Below are positions 1 through 9,315 of a stretch of DNA of 13,468 bases, piece after piece. The notes under the pieces are model-generated. The model saw only the letters and a list, made by a program, of their open reading frames with translations. It was not told the DNA's origin and did no database searches. How positions within the stretch are numbered: the stretch's first letter is position 1; each line of letters starts with the position of its first letter. Location of the stretch: assembly GCF_017916325.1 (NCBI RefSeq), contig NW_027124994.1, positions 1 through 13,468 on the forward strand, given 5' to 3'. The stretch comes from Leishmania martiniquensis (lineage: Eukaryota > Euglenozoa > Kinetoplastea > Trypanosomatida > Trypanosomatidae). Made by a program: the position numbers and the translations under genes.

Positions 1-1
1 T

Positions 2-622
2 TCATGTTTATTTGTTTTAGATTTGTATGATTTATTATTTATTGGTAACAGACTTTTATATTTACGTTTGCGTGGTTTAGCATTTTTTGATATTTTTGAC
101 TTATGTTTTAATAGTGTAAGTGGTTGTTTATCGCGATCTTTAGGTATGGTTTGAGATGTTAGACTATATAGTTGTTATGAGTTATATTTTATGTTAGTGT
201 TTGATTATTGTTTTTGTTATTTAGGTGATGCATTCGATAGACTTTTTTTGAGACTTTTTGATATGCGTATGAGTATACTATTATGTAAGCAATGTTTTTT
301 TGTCGGTTTTTTTGTTTTTGGTTTTGTTTGTTTGTTTGATTATATGTATGTAGATGTAACTATTGAAACAATAATTAGTTTATTTTATAGTTTATGATGT
401 TGTATTTTACCAGGATGTTCATTTGCTAATGTAGAACATCCAAAAGGTGAATATAGTATTTTTTTATGTTTTTTATTTGGTTTTATATCACGATTACGTA
501 TACGCTGTGCAGATTTTGTACACATATGTTTATTGGATGTAATGATGCGAGGTTTTATGTTACATGATTTAGTGGCTGTAATTGGTAATATTGATGTTGT
601 ATTTGGTTCAGTTGATCGCTAA
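2..622 (+). CDS. ND7: NADH dehydrogenase subunit 7 (complex I 49 kDa/NuoD-like), 3' part
   Basis: The peripheral-arm subunit of respiratory complex I that helps form the quinone site. The gene enters from the left edge, so the N-terminal half and the editing domains known upstream in this gene family are not visible. One frame is open for 206 codons up to TAA 620-622 if TGA is tryptophan (in-frame TGA at 152 and 395). The C-terminal half is diagnostic: [17 protein letters not shown] corresponds to the family's PxGE(Y/F)G region, [14 protein letters not shown] to the KIRAPGFxHL region, and the end ([18 protein letters not shown]) is the near-universal (D)xVxIIGTxDIVFGEVDR terminus. No internal frameshift is seen in the visible part. 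It is followed after about 30 bp by the pre-edited 5' end of COIII on the same strand, consistent with a shared precursor. Confidence 0.97.
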
Positions 623-649
623 AAAGTTTTTAATTTATATATATAAATT

Positions 650-672
650 TAAAAGAGTCCGGAAGGGGTTGA
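650..672 (+). other. COIII: Pre-edited 5' domain of COIII
   Basis: A purine-rich, U-poor patch (GAGTCCGGAAGGGGTTGA, about 655-672) sits directly before the readable COIII frame. Such blocks mark where guide RNAs direct U insertion and deletion. No credible N-terminus or start codon is encoded here, so the initiation codon is presumably made by editing. The exact 5' and 3' limits of the domain are inferred. Confidence 0.75.
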
Positions 673-1505
673 TTTTTGGTTGTTGGTTTTTGTCTTTACC
701 TGCTATTTGTATAGTGTATTTATCGTTTTGTTTATGTGGTATGTTTTGTATTATGTTTGGAAGTTTTGTATTTGTAGATTATTGTTTTATTTGTTTTTTT
801 GTATGTTTAATGTTTAGTATTATTTGTTTGATGTGTGATTTGTTTGTTGATACATTAAGAGGATTGTTTGATATATGTTGTTTCATCAGATGTATACAGT
901 ATTGTTTTGTATGATTTATTATAAGTGAATTATTATTATTTTTATCGTTGTTTTATGTTGTTTTTAGTTTAGTTTTGTTTGTTAGTGTAGAGTTTGCGTT
1001 TGTATTTGTAGTGCCTGTCATGTTTAGTTGTTTAATATGTGATTTTGGTTTTGTTTTTTATTGGTATTTTATTGATGTTTTTAATTTATTAATTAATACT
1101 TTTTTATTATTTGTAAGTGGTTTATTTATTAATTTTGTTTTATTTTTATTTTGATTTCGTTTTTTTTTATGTGTTTTATTTATGCTATGAGTAGGTATTT
1201 TGTTTGGATTTTTATTTTTATGAAATCAAGTTTGAGAGTTTTCATTATTGCTTGTAACGTGTAGTTGCGGTATATTTGGCTCTATTCTTTTTATAATTGA
1301 TCTTTTACATTTTAGTCATGTTTTTTTAGGTATATTTTTATTATTTATTTGTTTTAGTCGCTGTTTTAATTTTTTAAGTATGGATACACGTTTTGTTTTT
1401 TTGTATATTGTATGTTTATATTGGCATTTTGTAGATTGTGTATGATTTTTTTTGTTAAGGTTTGTATATTTTGATGTGTTGAGTGTTATTTATTTATATG
1501 TTTAG
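655..1505 (+). CDS. COIII: Cytochrome c oxidase subunit III, 5'-edited
   Basis: Membrane subunit III of complex IV. The genomic frame is continuous from about 673 to TAG 1503-1505 with TGA as Trp (e.g. 912, 1152, 1182, 1218, 1230, 1443). The conserved core is clear: WNQVWEF, then [22 protein letters not shown], matching the family segment with a glycine-serine step and a histidine-containing helix, and [18 protein letters not shown] near the C terminus, the standard COIII ending (YWHFVDxVWxxLF). About 277 codons are readable without editing, near full family length, so only the extreme N-terminus needs editing. In T. brucei the whole transcript is edited, so this gene argues for a Leishmania/Crithidia-type lineage. 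An ATG at 582 in the same frame lies inside ND7 and reads through the purine block; I do not take it as the start. Confidence 0.96.
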
Positions 1506-1545
1506 AAGATAAAATGAATATTATAAAAAATTTAAAATTTAATTT

Positions 1546-1569
1546 CAAAGCGGAGAGGAAAGAAAAGGC
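1546..1569 (+). other. CYb: Pre-edited 5' domain of cytochrome b
   Basis: The block CAAAGCGGAGAGGAAAG...GGC is nearly U-free and stands immediately before the conserved coding sequence that begins with TTA ACT TCA GGT TGT. This is the same type of 5' editing domain (AAAGCGGAG...) known for CYb in trypanosomatids. Translated as it stands it gives an Arg/Lys/Glu-rich string unlike any CYb N-terminus, and there is no useful start codon. A candidate guide for it lies at 12887-12935 on the - strand. Confidence 0.9.
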
Positions 1570-2625
1570 TTAACTTCAGGTTGTTTATTACGAGTATATG
1601 GTGTTGGATTTAGTTTAGGTTTTTTTATTTGTATACAAATTATATGTGGTGTGTGTTTAGCATGATTATTTTTTAGTTGTTTTATATGTACTAATTGATA
1701 CTTTGTTTTATTTTTATGAGATTTTGATTTAGGTTTTGTAATACGTAGTACACATATTTGTTTTACATCGTTATTATTTTTTTTATTATATGTGCATATA
1801 TTTAAATGTATAGTTTTAATTATATTATTTGATACACATATTTTAGTATGAGTAGTAGGATTTATTATATATATATTTATAGTAATTATAGGTTTTATAG
1901 GTTATGTATTGCCATGCACTATGATGTCATATTGAGGATTAACAGTATTTAGTAATATTTTAGCAACTGTTCCAGTAGTTGGCACATGACTTTGTTATTG
2001 AATATGAGGTAGTGAATATATTAATGATTTTACATTATTGAAATTACATGTTTTGCACGTATTGCTACCATTTGTTTTAATATTGATTATATTTATGCAT
2101 TTATTTTGTTTGCATTATTTTATGAGTTCTGATGGTTTTTGTGATAGATTTGCATTTTATTGTGAACGTTTATGTTTTTGCATGTGGTTTTATTTAAGAG
2201 ATATGTTTTTAGCATTTTTTATATTATTTTGTATAATTTATTTTATATTTATAAATTGATATTTTGTATTTCATGAGGAATCATGAGTAATAGTAGATAC
2301 TTTAAAAACTTCTGATAAAATATTACCAGAATGGTTTTTTTTATTTTTATTTGGCTTTTTGAAAGCAGTTCCAGATAAATTTACAGGTTTATTATTAATG
2401 GTTATATTATTATTTTCATTATTTTTATTTATACTAAATTGTATATTATGATTTGTATATTGTCGTAGTTCATTATTATGATTTACATATTCATTAATTT
2501 TATTTTACAGTATATTTATGAGTGGCTTTTTAGCTTTATATGTAATATTAGCGTATCCTATTTGAATGGAATTACAATTTTGAGTATTACTTTTATTTAT
2601 GTTAATTGTGTGTAGATTGGATTAA
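1546..2625 (+). CDS. CYb: Apocytochrome b, 5'-edited
   Basis: Central haem protein of complex III (ubiquinol:cytochrome c reductase). The frame is open from the editing domain to TAA 2623-2625, 351 codons from TTA 1570, with TGA as Trp throughout. All four haem-ligand histidines are visible with the required 14-residue spacing: STHIC...YVHIF in helix B and LHVLLPF...MHLF in helix D. The Qo-site motif appears as PEWF rather than the usual PEWY (TGG at about 2332), followed by FGFLKAVPDK. GYVLPCTMMSYWG, LATVPVVGTW and HYFMSSDG are further family landmarks. The start codon is created by editing. It lies about 40 bp after COIII on the same strand and about 40 bp before the A6 editing domain. Confidence 0.99.
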
Positions 2626-2663
2626 TTTGTCTAGATTATTAATTTTTTATATTAAAAATAAAA

Positions 2664-2752
2664 TAGGGTTTTAGGAAGAAATTTTGCGAGAAGAGAAGGG
2701 ATCTTTAGAGAGAAAATTAGTAGGACAGAGAAGGGGAAAAGGGAGAGAGAGA
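2664..2752 (+). other. A6: Pre-edited 5' domain of A6
   Basis: About 90 bp very rich in G and A (GAGAAGAGAAGGGAT, GGACAGAGAAGGGG, GGGAGAGAGAG) with few T, preceding the readable ATPase 6 frame. Translated unedited it gives a charged Arg/Glu/Gly string that cannot be the N-terminus of a membrane protein. It is longer than the CYb and COIII domains, so several guide RNAs must act here; I did not find them in the window. Confidence 0.85.
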
Positions 2753-3268
2753 TTCGTATTATTCAATTTTTATGGTTTAATTGTATATTATTGTATAACA
2801 TATTTGAATGTTTACGTTTTATTTTGTATTGTTTTTATGTATTATATGGCATTTTTATTCTGTTTTTGTTCTTTGTTAGATTTTATATTATTTAGTAATT
2901 TATTAGTTGGAGATGCATATATGGATGTATTTTTTTTGCGTTATTTATTATGTTTATTAGAGTGTTTTTCATTGTTATGTAGATGTGTATCTACTTTTTT
3001 AAGAATGTTTTGTAATCTATTATCATCACATTTTTTAATGCTTATGTTTTGTGATTTTGTGTATTTTTTTATTATTTTTATTATTTATTTTTTAATGTGT
3101 GATTTTGTATATTTTATAGTATTTACATTTGCAATGATATTTTGTATTATATTTTATTTATTTTTGTATGCATTGGATATGTTTTGTGTATTATTACAAA
3201 TATTTATATTTTGTAATATGATTATGCAGTTAATTATGGATTTTTTGTTATTATTAGTTTTTCATTAA
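2664..3268 (+). CDS. A6: ATP synthase F0 subunit a (ATPase 6, formerly MURF4), 5'-edited
   Basis: Proton-channel subunit of mitochondrial ATP synthase. The 3' 171 codons (from about 2753 to TAA 3266-3268) are readable directly. The family signature is present in divergent form: LLCRCVSTFLRMFCNLLSSH aligns with the SLxxRLFGNMxAGH segment and keeps the essential arginine (codon AGA 3002-3004). The last helix, LDMFCVLLQIFIFCNMIM, matches the ExxVAxIQAYVFxxL segment with its glutamine. Several membrane helices are evident. The N-terminus and start codon must come from editing of 2664-2752. Unlike T. brucei, the body of the gene does not need editing. The stop faces that of ND2 on the other strand across 15 bp. 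Confidence 0.93.
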
Positions 3269-3283
3269 ATTATAAATTATAAA

Positions 3284-4609
3284 TTATAAAATTAAGTCGA
3301 ATAAGTTAATTATATCAAAAAATAGCACAAATATACTATTACTTAATATGAAAAACAAATTTGTGTAGTTCAATATATGTATACGTATAACTCAAAATCC
3401 AATAAATTGATATGAAAATATGAAAATATTTATTATAAGTCTAAAATAAAATATATAAATAATGATTAATCATATTGTACAAAAAAAAATTATACAAATG
3501 CCTAGATAACTTAAATGTAATAATAAACAGAATACTTTTAGGAAAAAACCAAATACTATTGGTATAGCTCCTATACATAAAAATATACAAGCTAAAGAAA
3601 TGCTTATTAGAAAATTGTTAAAAAAACTAAAAAAAATAAAGTTAATTAATAAATAATTTTCATTATATTTAATATCAAACATATTATATAGTATAAAAAA
3701 ATAATATAATATAATTAATATAATTAAACTTAATGAATATATTAGATGAAAATTGAGATATATATAAAAAATGTAATTTTTGGTTGAAATAAATATTAAA
3801 AATAAAAAACTAAAATTGTTTACACTTAGTGTAAATAGTAAACTAATAAGTGCAAAACTATTTAATCCAATTAATACACAGGTACTACATTGTAATATAA
3901 TTAATTTTATAAAAATTATATAAAAATAAATAAAACATATAAGTAGTACTATTAAAATAAAACAAAATAAAACATAAAAAGTTAACATGTATATAAATAT
4001 AAAAATTCCAAGTCGAATGTATAATTGTTCTATAAATAAAATAAGTAAGCCTATATATAATTTAAATAAAATTAATAATATATAAAATAAGCATAATATA
4101 CCTAACCATTCTTCATCAAATATTAAGAAGCAAAAGTCACAAAGATAAAAACAATAGTTTAATAGCATATAGTATAATAATATAAATATTAATATAAAAT
4201 TTATTAAATTTATCATATAATAGTATCATAAAATAAGTATTTTATAGCCAAATCTACTTGATATAAAAATTATAAATAGTAATAAACTGAATAGTTCAAA
4301 TAATATAGATATGAAAATTATATGTATAACGTATAAAAACATAAATACAATAATATATTGTATTATTATTATTATAAATATGAATCGTGTGTCAAAATTT
4401 AAAAAACAGAAAAGAAAGAAAAAACAAAAAAGAAATAATAATAAAAATATAAAACATATATATGAATCTAAGATAGTAAGTATTAGTATATTTATTATTA
4501 TCAATCATATTAAGTCAAATGATAAGTAAAAAAGTGTGATATAGTCACATAAGATAATAAAACTATATAATAATAGGAATAAAAATATATGAATTAAATA
4601 TAAAAACAA
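3284..4609 (-). CDS. ND2: NADH dehydrogenase subunit 2 (MURF1)
   Basis: Hydrophobic complex I membrane subunit, long called MURF1 and assigned to ND2 by distant similarity. The - strand frame is open from 4639 down to TAA 3284-3286, with TGA codons at 4507-4505, 4228-4226, 3472-3470 and 3394-3392 read as Trp. The product is almost wholly hydrophobic (Ile, Leu, Phe, Tyr) with many predicted membrane spans. One recognisable patch is LFELFSLLLFIIFISSRFGYK, similar to the glutamate-containing helix of NuoN/ND2. No in-frame ATG lies near the expected 5' end; an alternative start (TTG 4609, ATT 4594 or another) would give the roughly 435-445 residues expected for the family. The start is therefore a guess. 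Position between A6 and CR3 and orientation match MURF1. Confidence 0.86.
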
Positions 4610-4715
4610 GGATTTTTTGAAAAGTTTGAGAGGGACAGCTTAAGGATTTTGAGGAGAAATTATTGAGGGGAAAGGGGGGGACCACGAAGAACGTTTTAAA
4701 AGTCAGTTTTAGATA
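4610..4715 (+). other. CR3: CR3/G3 cryptogene, pan-edited, pre-edited sequence
   Basis: A G-rich block on the + strand (GAGAGGGACAG, GAGGAG, GAGGGGAAAGGGGGGGACC) lies between ND2 and ND1, both on the - strand. It has no meaningful reading frame as encoded. Position and base composition identify the third G-rich region of maxicircles, whose transcript is heavily edited. G-richness indicates that the + strand is the sense strand. The product is unknown, and the limits are set by the neighbouring genes rather than by direct evidence. I cannot tell whether it is still functional; some laboratory kinetoplastids have lost the guides for this region. Confidence 0.6.
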
Positions 4716-5657
4716 TTAAAATAGAATAGCAATTATTTTTGTAGTAAAAAGTCATGTGAATAGTAGTGCAGATAAATAGGTTAAAAATATAATGATAAAT
4801 GCTTGTGCAGTGGTAATTTTTAGTCTATAGAATATAACTCTTGGATAAAAAAAACCAAATATTAATATAATTATTGCTTTAAAACATATAAACAATCCGC
4901 CAAAACATAAACTTGTGAACAATAAGGTCGCTAATAATATGTGATTTATTTCCAATACAGAGTAAATTATGAAAAATATACCCGAAAGTTCAGTAATTAA
5001 TCCAGCAACTAATTCACTTTCACACTCCATGTAATCAAATGGTAATTTCAAACTATCTAATAATATATTAATTCAAAAGATTGTTATAAAAGCGAAACCA
5101 GCAATGTAAAAGTTTATAATAAAAATTTGACCAATACAAATATCCTTAATACCAAAGAAGCAAAAGTAATCAAGTGAGTAAATAGTAGTATATAATATAA
5201 AAATGCTACTTTCTGAAAGTATACTAAAGAACATTGTTCTCATAGCGGAAAGATAAACAAAGCAGCTAGAAAATAAAAAGCATCCAACAAAAAAAATACT
5301 AAATAAACTACTAATAATGTGCATACAAATCATAATTGTAATAGTGAAGCCAGTATCTAGTAAAAGTATAAATCCTATAGGAAAGTAGAATCATCCTATA
5401 AAAATACAACCTGTAGTAATTATAATGGCACTTATTAAATAGATAATTTCAAAGCTGACTATGAATATAACAAATTTAATAAATAATTTAATACCATCTG
5501 TAATAGGTGTTAATAATCCAAATAGAAAAAGTGCAGGACCTACTCGCATTTGAACTAAAGCCAATATTCTTCTTTCGCAAAGGCTTACGAAACCGGTTAA
5601 GACGAGAACAACTAATATATCAATAAGAATTATAATTATAATATCTAAATTTAACAT
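4716..5657 (-). CDS. ND1: NADH dehydrogenase subunit 1 (complex I, NuoH-like)
   Basis: Complex I membrane subunit at the junction with the peripheral arm, lining the quinone channel. ATG at 5657-5655 to TAA 4718-4716 gives 313 residues, the expected length, with three in-frame TGA as Trp (5390-5388 and 5072-5070 region, 4754-4752). The N-terminal signature [22 protein letters not shown] is the classic (E)RRxLxxxQxRxGPN segment. The second, [21 protein letters not shown], matches RxPFDxxExESELVxGFxxE and includes the conserved acidic residues on the quinone side. No editing is needed. The start codon is only 10 bp from the divergent COII start, so both messages must be processed from longer precursors. 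Confidence 0.98.
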
Positions 5658-5667
5658 AAATAAATAT

Positions 5668-6296
5668 ATGGCATTTATTTTATCGTTTTGGATGATATTT
5701 TTAATAGATTCTGTTATAGTTTTATTATCTTTTGTATGTTTTGTTTGTATATGAATTTTTGCATTATTATTTTCATCTGTATTATTAATTTCAAAATTAA
5801 ATAATGTGTATTGTACTTGAGATTTTACTGCGTCAAAATTTATTGATGCATATTGATTTACTATAGGAGGAATGTTTGCATTAGGATTATTATTAAGATT
5901 ATGTTTGTTGCTTTATTTTAGTCATTTAAACTTTGTAAGTTTTGATTTATGTAAAGTTGTTGGCTTTCAATGATATTGGGTTTATTTTATTTTTGGCGAA
6001 ACTACTATATTTAGTAATTTGATTTTAGAAAGTGATTATATGGTAGGTGATTTACGTTTATTGCAGTGTAATCATGTTTTAACTTTATTAAGTTTAGTTA
6101 TATATAAATTGTGATTATCTGCAGTCGATGTAATACATTCATTTACAATATCTAGTTTAGGTGTAAAAGTAGAGAACCTGGTCGCTGTAATGAAATAGTA
6201 TTATTTTCATCAAACAATGCCACAGTTTATGGTCAGTGTAGTGAACTTTGTGGAGTATTACATGGATTTATGCCAATAGTAATATGTTTTATATAA
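5668..6296 (+). CDS. COII: Cytochrome c oxidase subunit II, with edited internal frameshift
   Basis: Complex IV subunit carrying the CuA centre. ATG 5668 opens a frame ([11 protein letters not shown]...) that runs to GVKV at 6160-6171 and then goes out of frame, hitting TAG at 6196-6198. The rest of COII is in the frame ending TAA 6294-6296: PGRCN, then [15 protein letters not shown], which holds the CuA ligands Cys, Glu, Cys, His and Met. Four inserted U residues at 6173-6176 restore one frame of 210 codons, the known family behaviour. The CuA histidine on the upstream side is in VIHSF. The guide for these insertions lies directly after the stop codon. TGG and TGA are both used for Trp. Confidence 0.98.
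6171..6179 (+). other. COII: COII frameshift editing site
   Basis: Genomic AGAGAACCT. Insertion of four U (AGAuuGuAuACCU) changes the reading from V-E-N-L to V-D-C-I-P-G-R, which restores the conserved (V/K)D-x-I-P-G-R motif of COII and joins the upstream frame to the one carrying the CuA ligands. The insertion pattern is exactly that dictated by the complementary sequence at 6297-6312. Confidence 0.95.
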
Positions 6297-6312
6297 AGGT
6301 ATATAATCTATT
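6297..6312 (+). ncRNA. gCOII: cis-acting guide RNA for COII in its 3' UTR
   Basis: AGGTATATAATCTATT begins at the base after the COII stop codon. It pairs without mismatch, allowing G:U, with the edited COII sequence GUAGAuuGuAuACCU plus the preceding A (16 pairs, mRNA 6168-6179 with four inserted U). A6301, A6303, A6305 and A6306 pair with the four inserted U. In kinetoplastids the COII guide is known to be part of the 3' UTR and to act in cis. Here the guide abuts the stop codon and precedes the MURF2 editing domain, leaving almost no spacer. Confidence 0.95.
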
Positions 6313-6320
6313 ATTTTTAA

Positions 6321-6340
6321 TAAAAGGGGAAAGAAGGACT
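6321..6340 (+). other. MURF2: Pre-edited 5' domain of MURF2
   Basis: AAAAGGGGAAAGAAGGACT at 6322-6340 is a U-poor purine block just before the readable MURF2 frame, which starts with CTG AGT CGC GTG TTT. The known MURF2 transcript is edited only at its 5' end, where the start codon is created. A possible guide is at 9260-9309. Confidence 0.82.
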
Positions 6341-7360
6341 GAGTCGCGTGTTTGATTTATTATGTGTTAGAAGTTATGATTTTATTTTGTGATGATTCGA
6401 TTTAGATTTTATTTTGTATGATTTTGTTTTTGATTTTGTTGTATGTATTACTTTTATTTTTGTGTTTGTTTTAGGTTTTTTTTTGCGTATATTTTTTAGT
6501 TTTGTATTTGTATTATTGTTTATAGTGTTTTTTGGCTTATATCAGCTTGCTTTTTTGTATATTGGGTATTTTTTATATTATATATATATATTGTATAATT
6601 TTATTTGTTATTTTTTTTGTTTTAGCATCACATATCTATTATATTATATAGAATTTTTTACATATTTAATATGTTTTATTTTTGTAGATTTTATATCGTT
6701 TTCCACATATATACTTTTATTTTTTGGTGTGATATATTTATTTAATGTAATATTTTGTTCGTATTTATTTTGTTTATTTTATTTTATAATTTGTTTTATA
6801 TTTTGTTTTGTATTTTTTGTTATACGTTGTTTATTTATAATAATATATGATTTTTTATTTTTTAATTTTGATATATATTTTTCATATTTAATGTGTGATA
6901 TGATTTATATTGATTTTATTTGTTTTTTGTTAATATATTTTGGATTTGTGTTTTCTTTTATACTAGGATTATTTTGTTTTATTTTTGTTTTAAATTATAT
7001 ATTTTTAGTTTTATTTTTTGTTTTGGCGTTATTTTTTGGTTTTTTATTTTTATCTTATGGTATGAATATATTTTTTATATATTATACATTTTGATTATTT
7101 TTAGTATATAGTAGAGTATGTTTTATATTAATGCAATCAGTAATAATTTTTTTTAAATTTTTATATTTTGATGTTTTTTTTGTATTTGTATTTTTGTTAA
7201 TATTGTTTATAATATGTTTTTTTGGTTTTTTTTTAAAAGATTTTTTATTTTTAAGTATTTTTTTTGATTTTTTTTGTGTTTTAATCAATTATGATGTAAT
7301 TAGTTATGGTATTTTTTATAGTCAATATAATTATTTTTGTGTTACCCAATTATTAATTGC

Positions 7361-7370
<10 letters not shown>
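6321..7370 (+). CDS. MURF2: MURF2, maxicircle protein of unknown function, 5'-edited
   Basis: Second maxicircle unidentified reading frame, located between COII and COI as in all known maxicircles. The frame is open from the editing domain to TAA 7368-7370 with TGA as Trp (6390, 6393, 7092). The encoded product, about 340 residues after editing, is extraordinarily rich in Phe, Ile, Leu and Tyr (runs such as FVFVLGFFLRIFF and FFGFFLKDFLF) and looks like a multi-span membrane protein. I see no motif that identifies a function, so only its position and hydrophobicity support the name. Its last 10 bp overlap the end of COI on the opposite strand. The C-terminal part is more polar (NYDVISYGIFYSQYNYFCVTQLL). 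Confidence 0.88.
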
Positions 7371-9010
<1,640 letters not shown>

Positions 9011-9044
9011 TTTAATAGTTTTTTAAGTTATTTTAAAATTGTGC

Positions 9045-9230
9045 TACAATTGTTTCCGCTCTAAACGCCCTTCCCCCCTTTATTCTGTTCCCTCCCCTCC
9101 AAACCTCTCTTCTCTCCTTTTCCTCCTTTTCCCCCTCTTTTCGAATTTCTTCTCCTTTTCCCCTCTAAATTTCTCTTTTCCAAAATCCCTCTCTTTTCCC
9201 CTAATCTTCTCTAACTTCCCAATTTACATT
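9045..9230 (-). other. CR4: CR4/G4 cryptogene, pan-edited, pre-edited sequence
   Basis: About 180 bp that read as C/T-rich on the + strand (CCCTTCCCCCC, CCTCCCCTCC, TTCCCCCTCT) and so as G/A-rich on the - strand, typical of a heavily edited pre-mRNA. Strand, size and position between COI and ND4 match the fourth G-rich region of maxicircles. No frame as encoded makes sense: the longest + strand frame (9039-9245) is a Ser/Pro/Leu artefact of the composition. The edited product is unknown in function, probably a small membrane protein in species where it has been resolved. The exact 5' and 3' ends are not determined. Confidence 0.75.
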
Positions 9231-9259
9231 TATATGGTAAATTAGCCAATTTGCTAGAA

Positions 9260-9309
9260 TAAAGTGATTTAGTCAGATCATAAAAATAGAATTAAATTAA
9301 AGTAATTAA
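9260..9309 (+). ncRNA. Candidate guide RNA for MURF2 upstream of ND4
   Basis: The sequence GTGATTTAGTC (about 9262-9272) can pair over 11 bases, including four G:U, with GACUGAGUCGC at 6337-6347, immediately 3' of the MURF2 editing domain. The following bases (AGATCATAAAAATAG...) would direct runs of U into GGGGAAAGAAG and leave an open frame. One C would oppose an A (6335), so the duplex is imperfect. A MURF2 guide overlapping the 5' end of ND4 is known from T. brucei, and the location here is closely similar. The remainder of 9231-9315 shows no other recognisable element. Confidence 0.45.
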
Positions 9310-9315
9310 ATAAAA

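Noticed and set aside
395..397. Apparent premature stops (TGA) in ND7, COIII, CYb, ND1, ND4, ND5
   Set aside because: All occur where the protein families have or tolerate Trp; kinetoplastid mitochondria read TGA as Trp, so these are not pseudogenes.
582..914. Open frame with ATG at 582 as the start of COIII
   Set aside because: The ATG lies inside the conserved ND7 C-terminus, and the frame crosses the pre-edited purine block; the shared frame is coincidental.
3740..3787. Possible COIII guide RNA on the - strand within ND2, with a 12-base match to GATTTTTGGTTG
   Set aside because: The match is mostly A:U, it lies inside conserved-position ND2 coding sequence, and pairing fails at the CC of the COIII domain.
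4311..4529. Lys/Asn/Ile-rich + strand frame
   Set aside because: Antisense shadow of ND2.
6196..6198. COII as a truncated gene ending at TAG 6196
   Set aside because: The downstream frame carries the essential CuA motif, and the guide at 6297 restores the frame by four U insertions.
7082..7288. Lys/Asn-rich - strand frame
   Set aside because: Antisense shadow of the MURF2 C-terminal half.
9065..9070. GGGCGT on the - strand, like the minicircle conserved block CSB-1
   Set aside because: A six-base match inside a G-rich cryptogene, without the CSB-2 or CSB-3 (GGGGTTGGTGTA) partners.
9039..9245. Ser/Pro/Leu-rich + strand open frame
   Set aside because: It is the antisense of the G/A-rich CR4 cryptogene and has only compositional bias.
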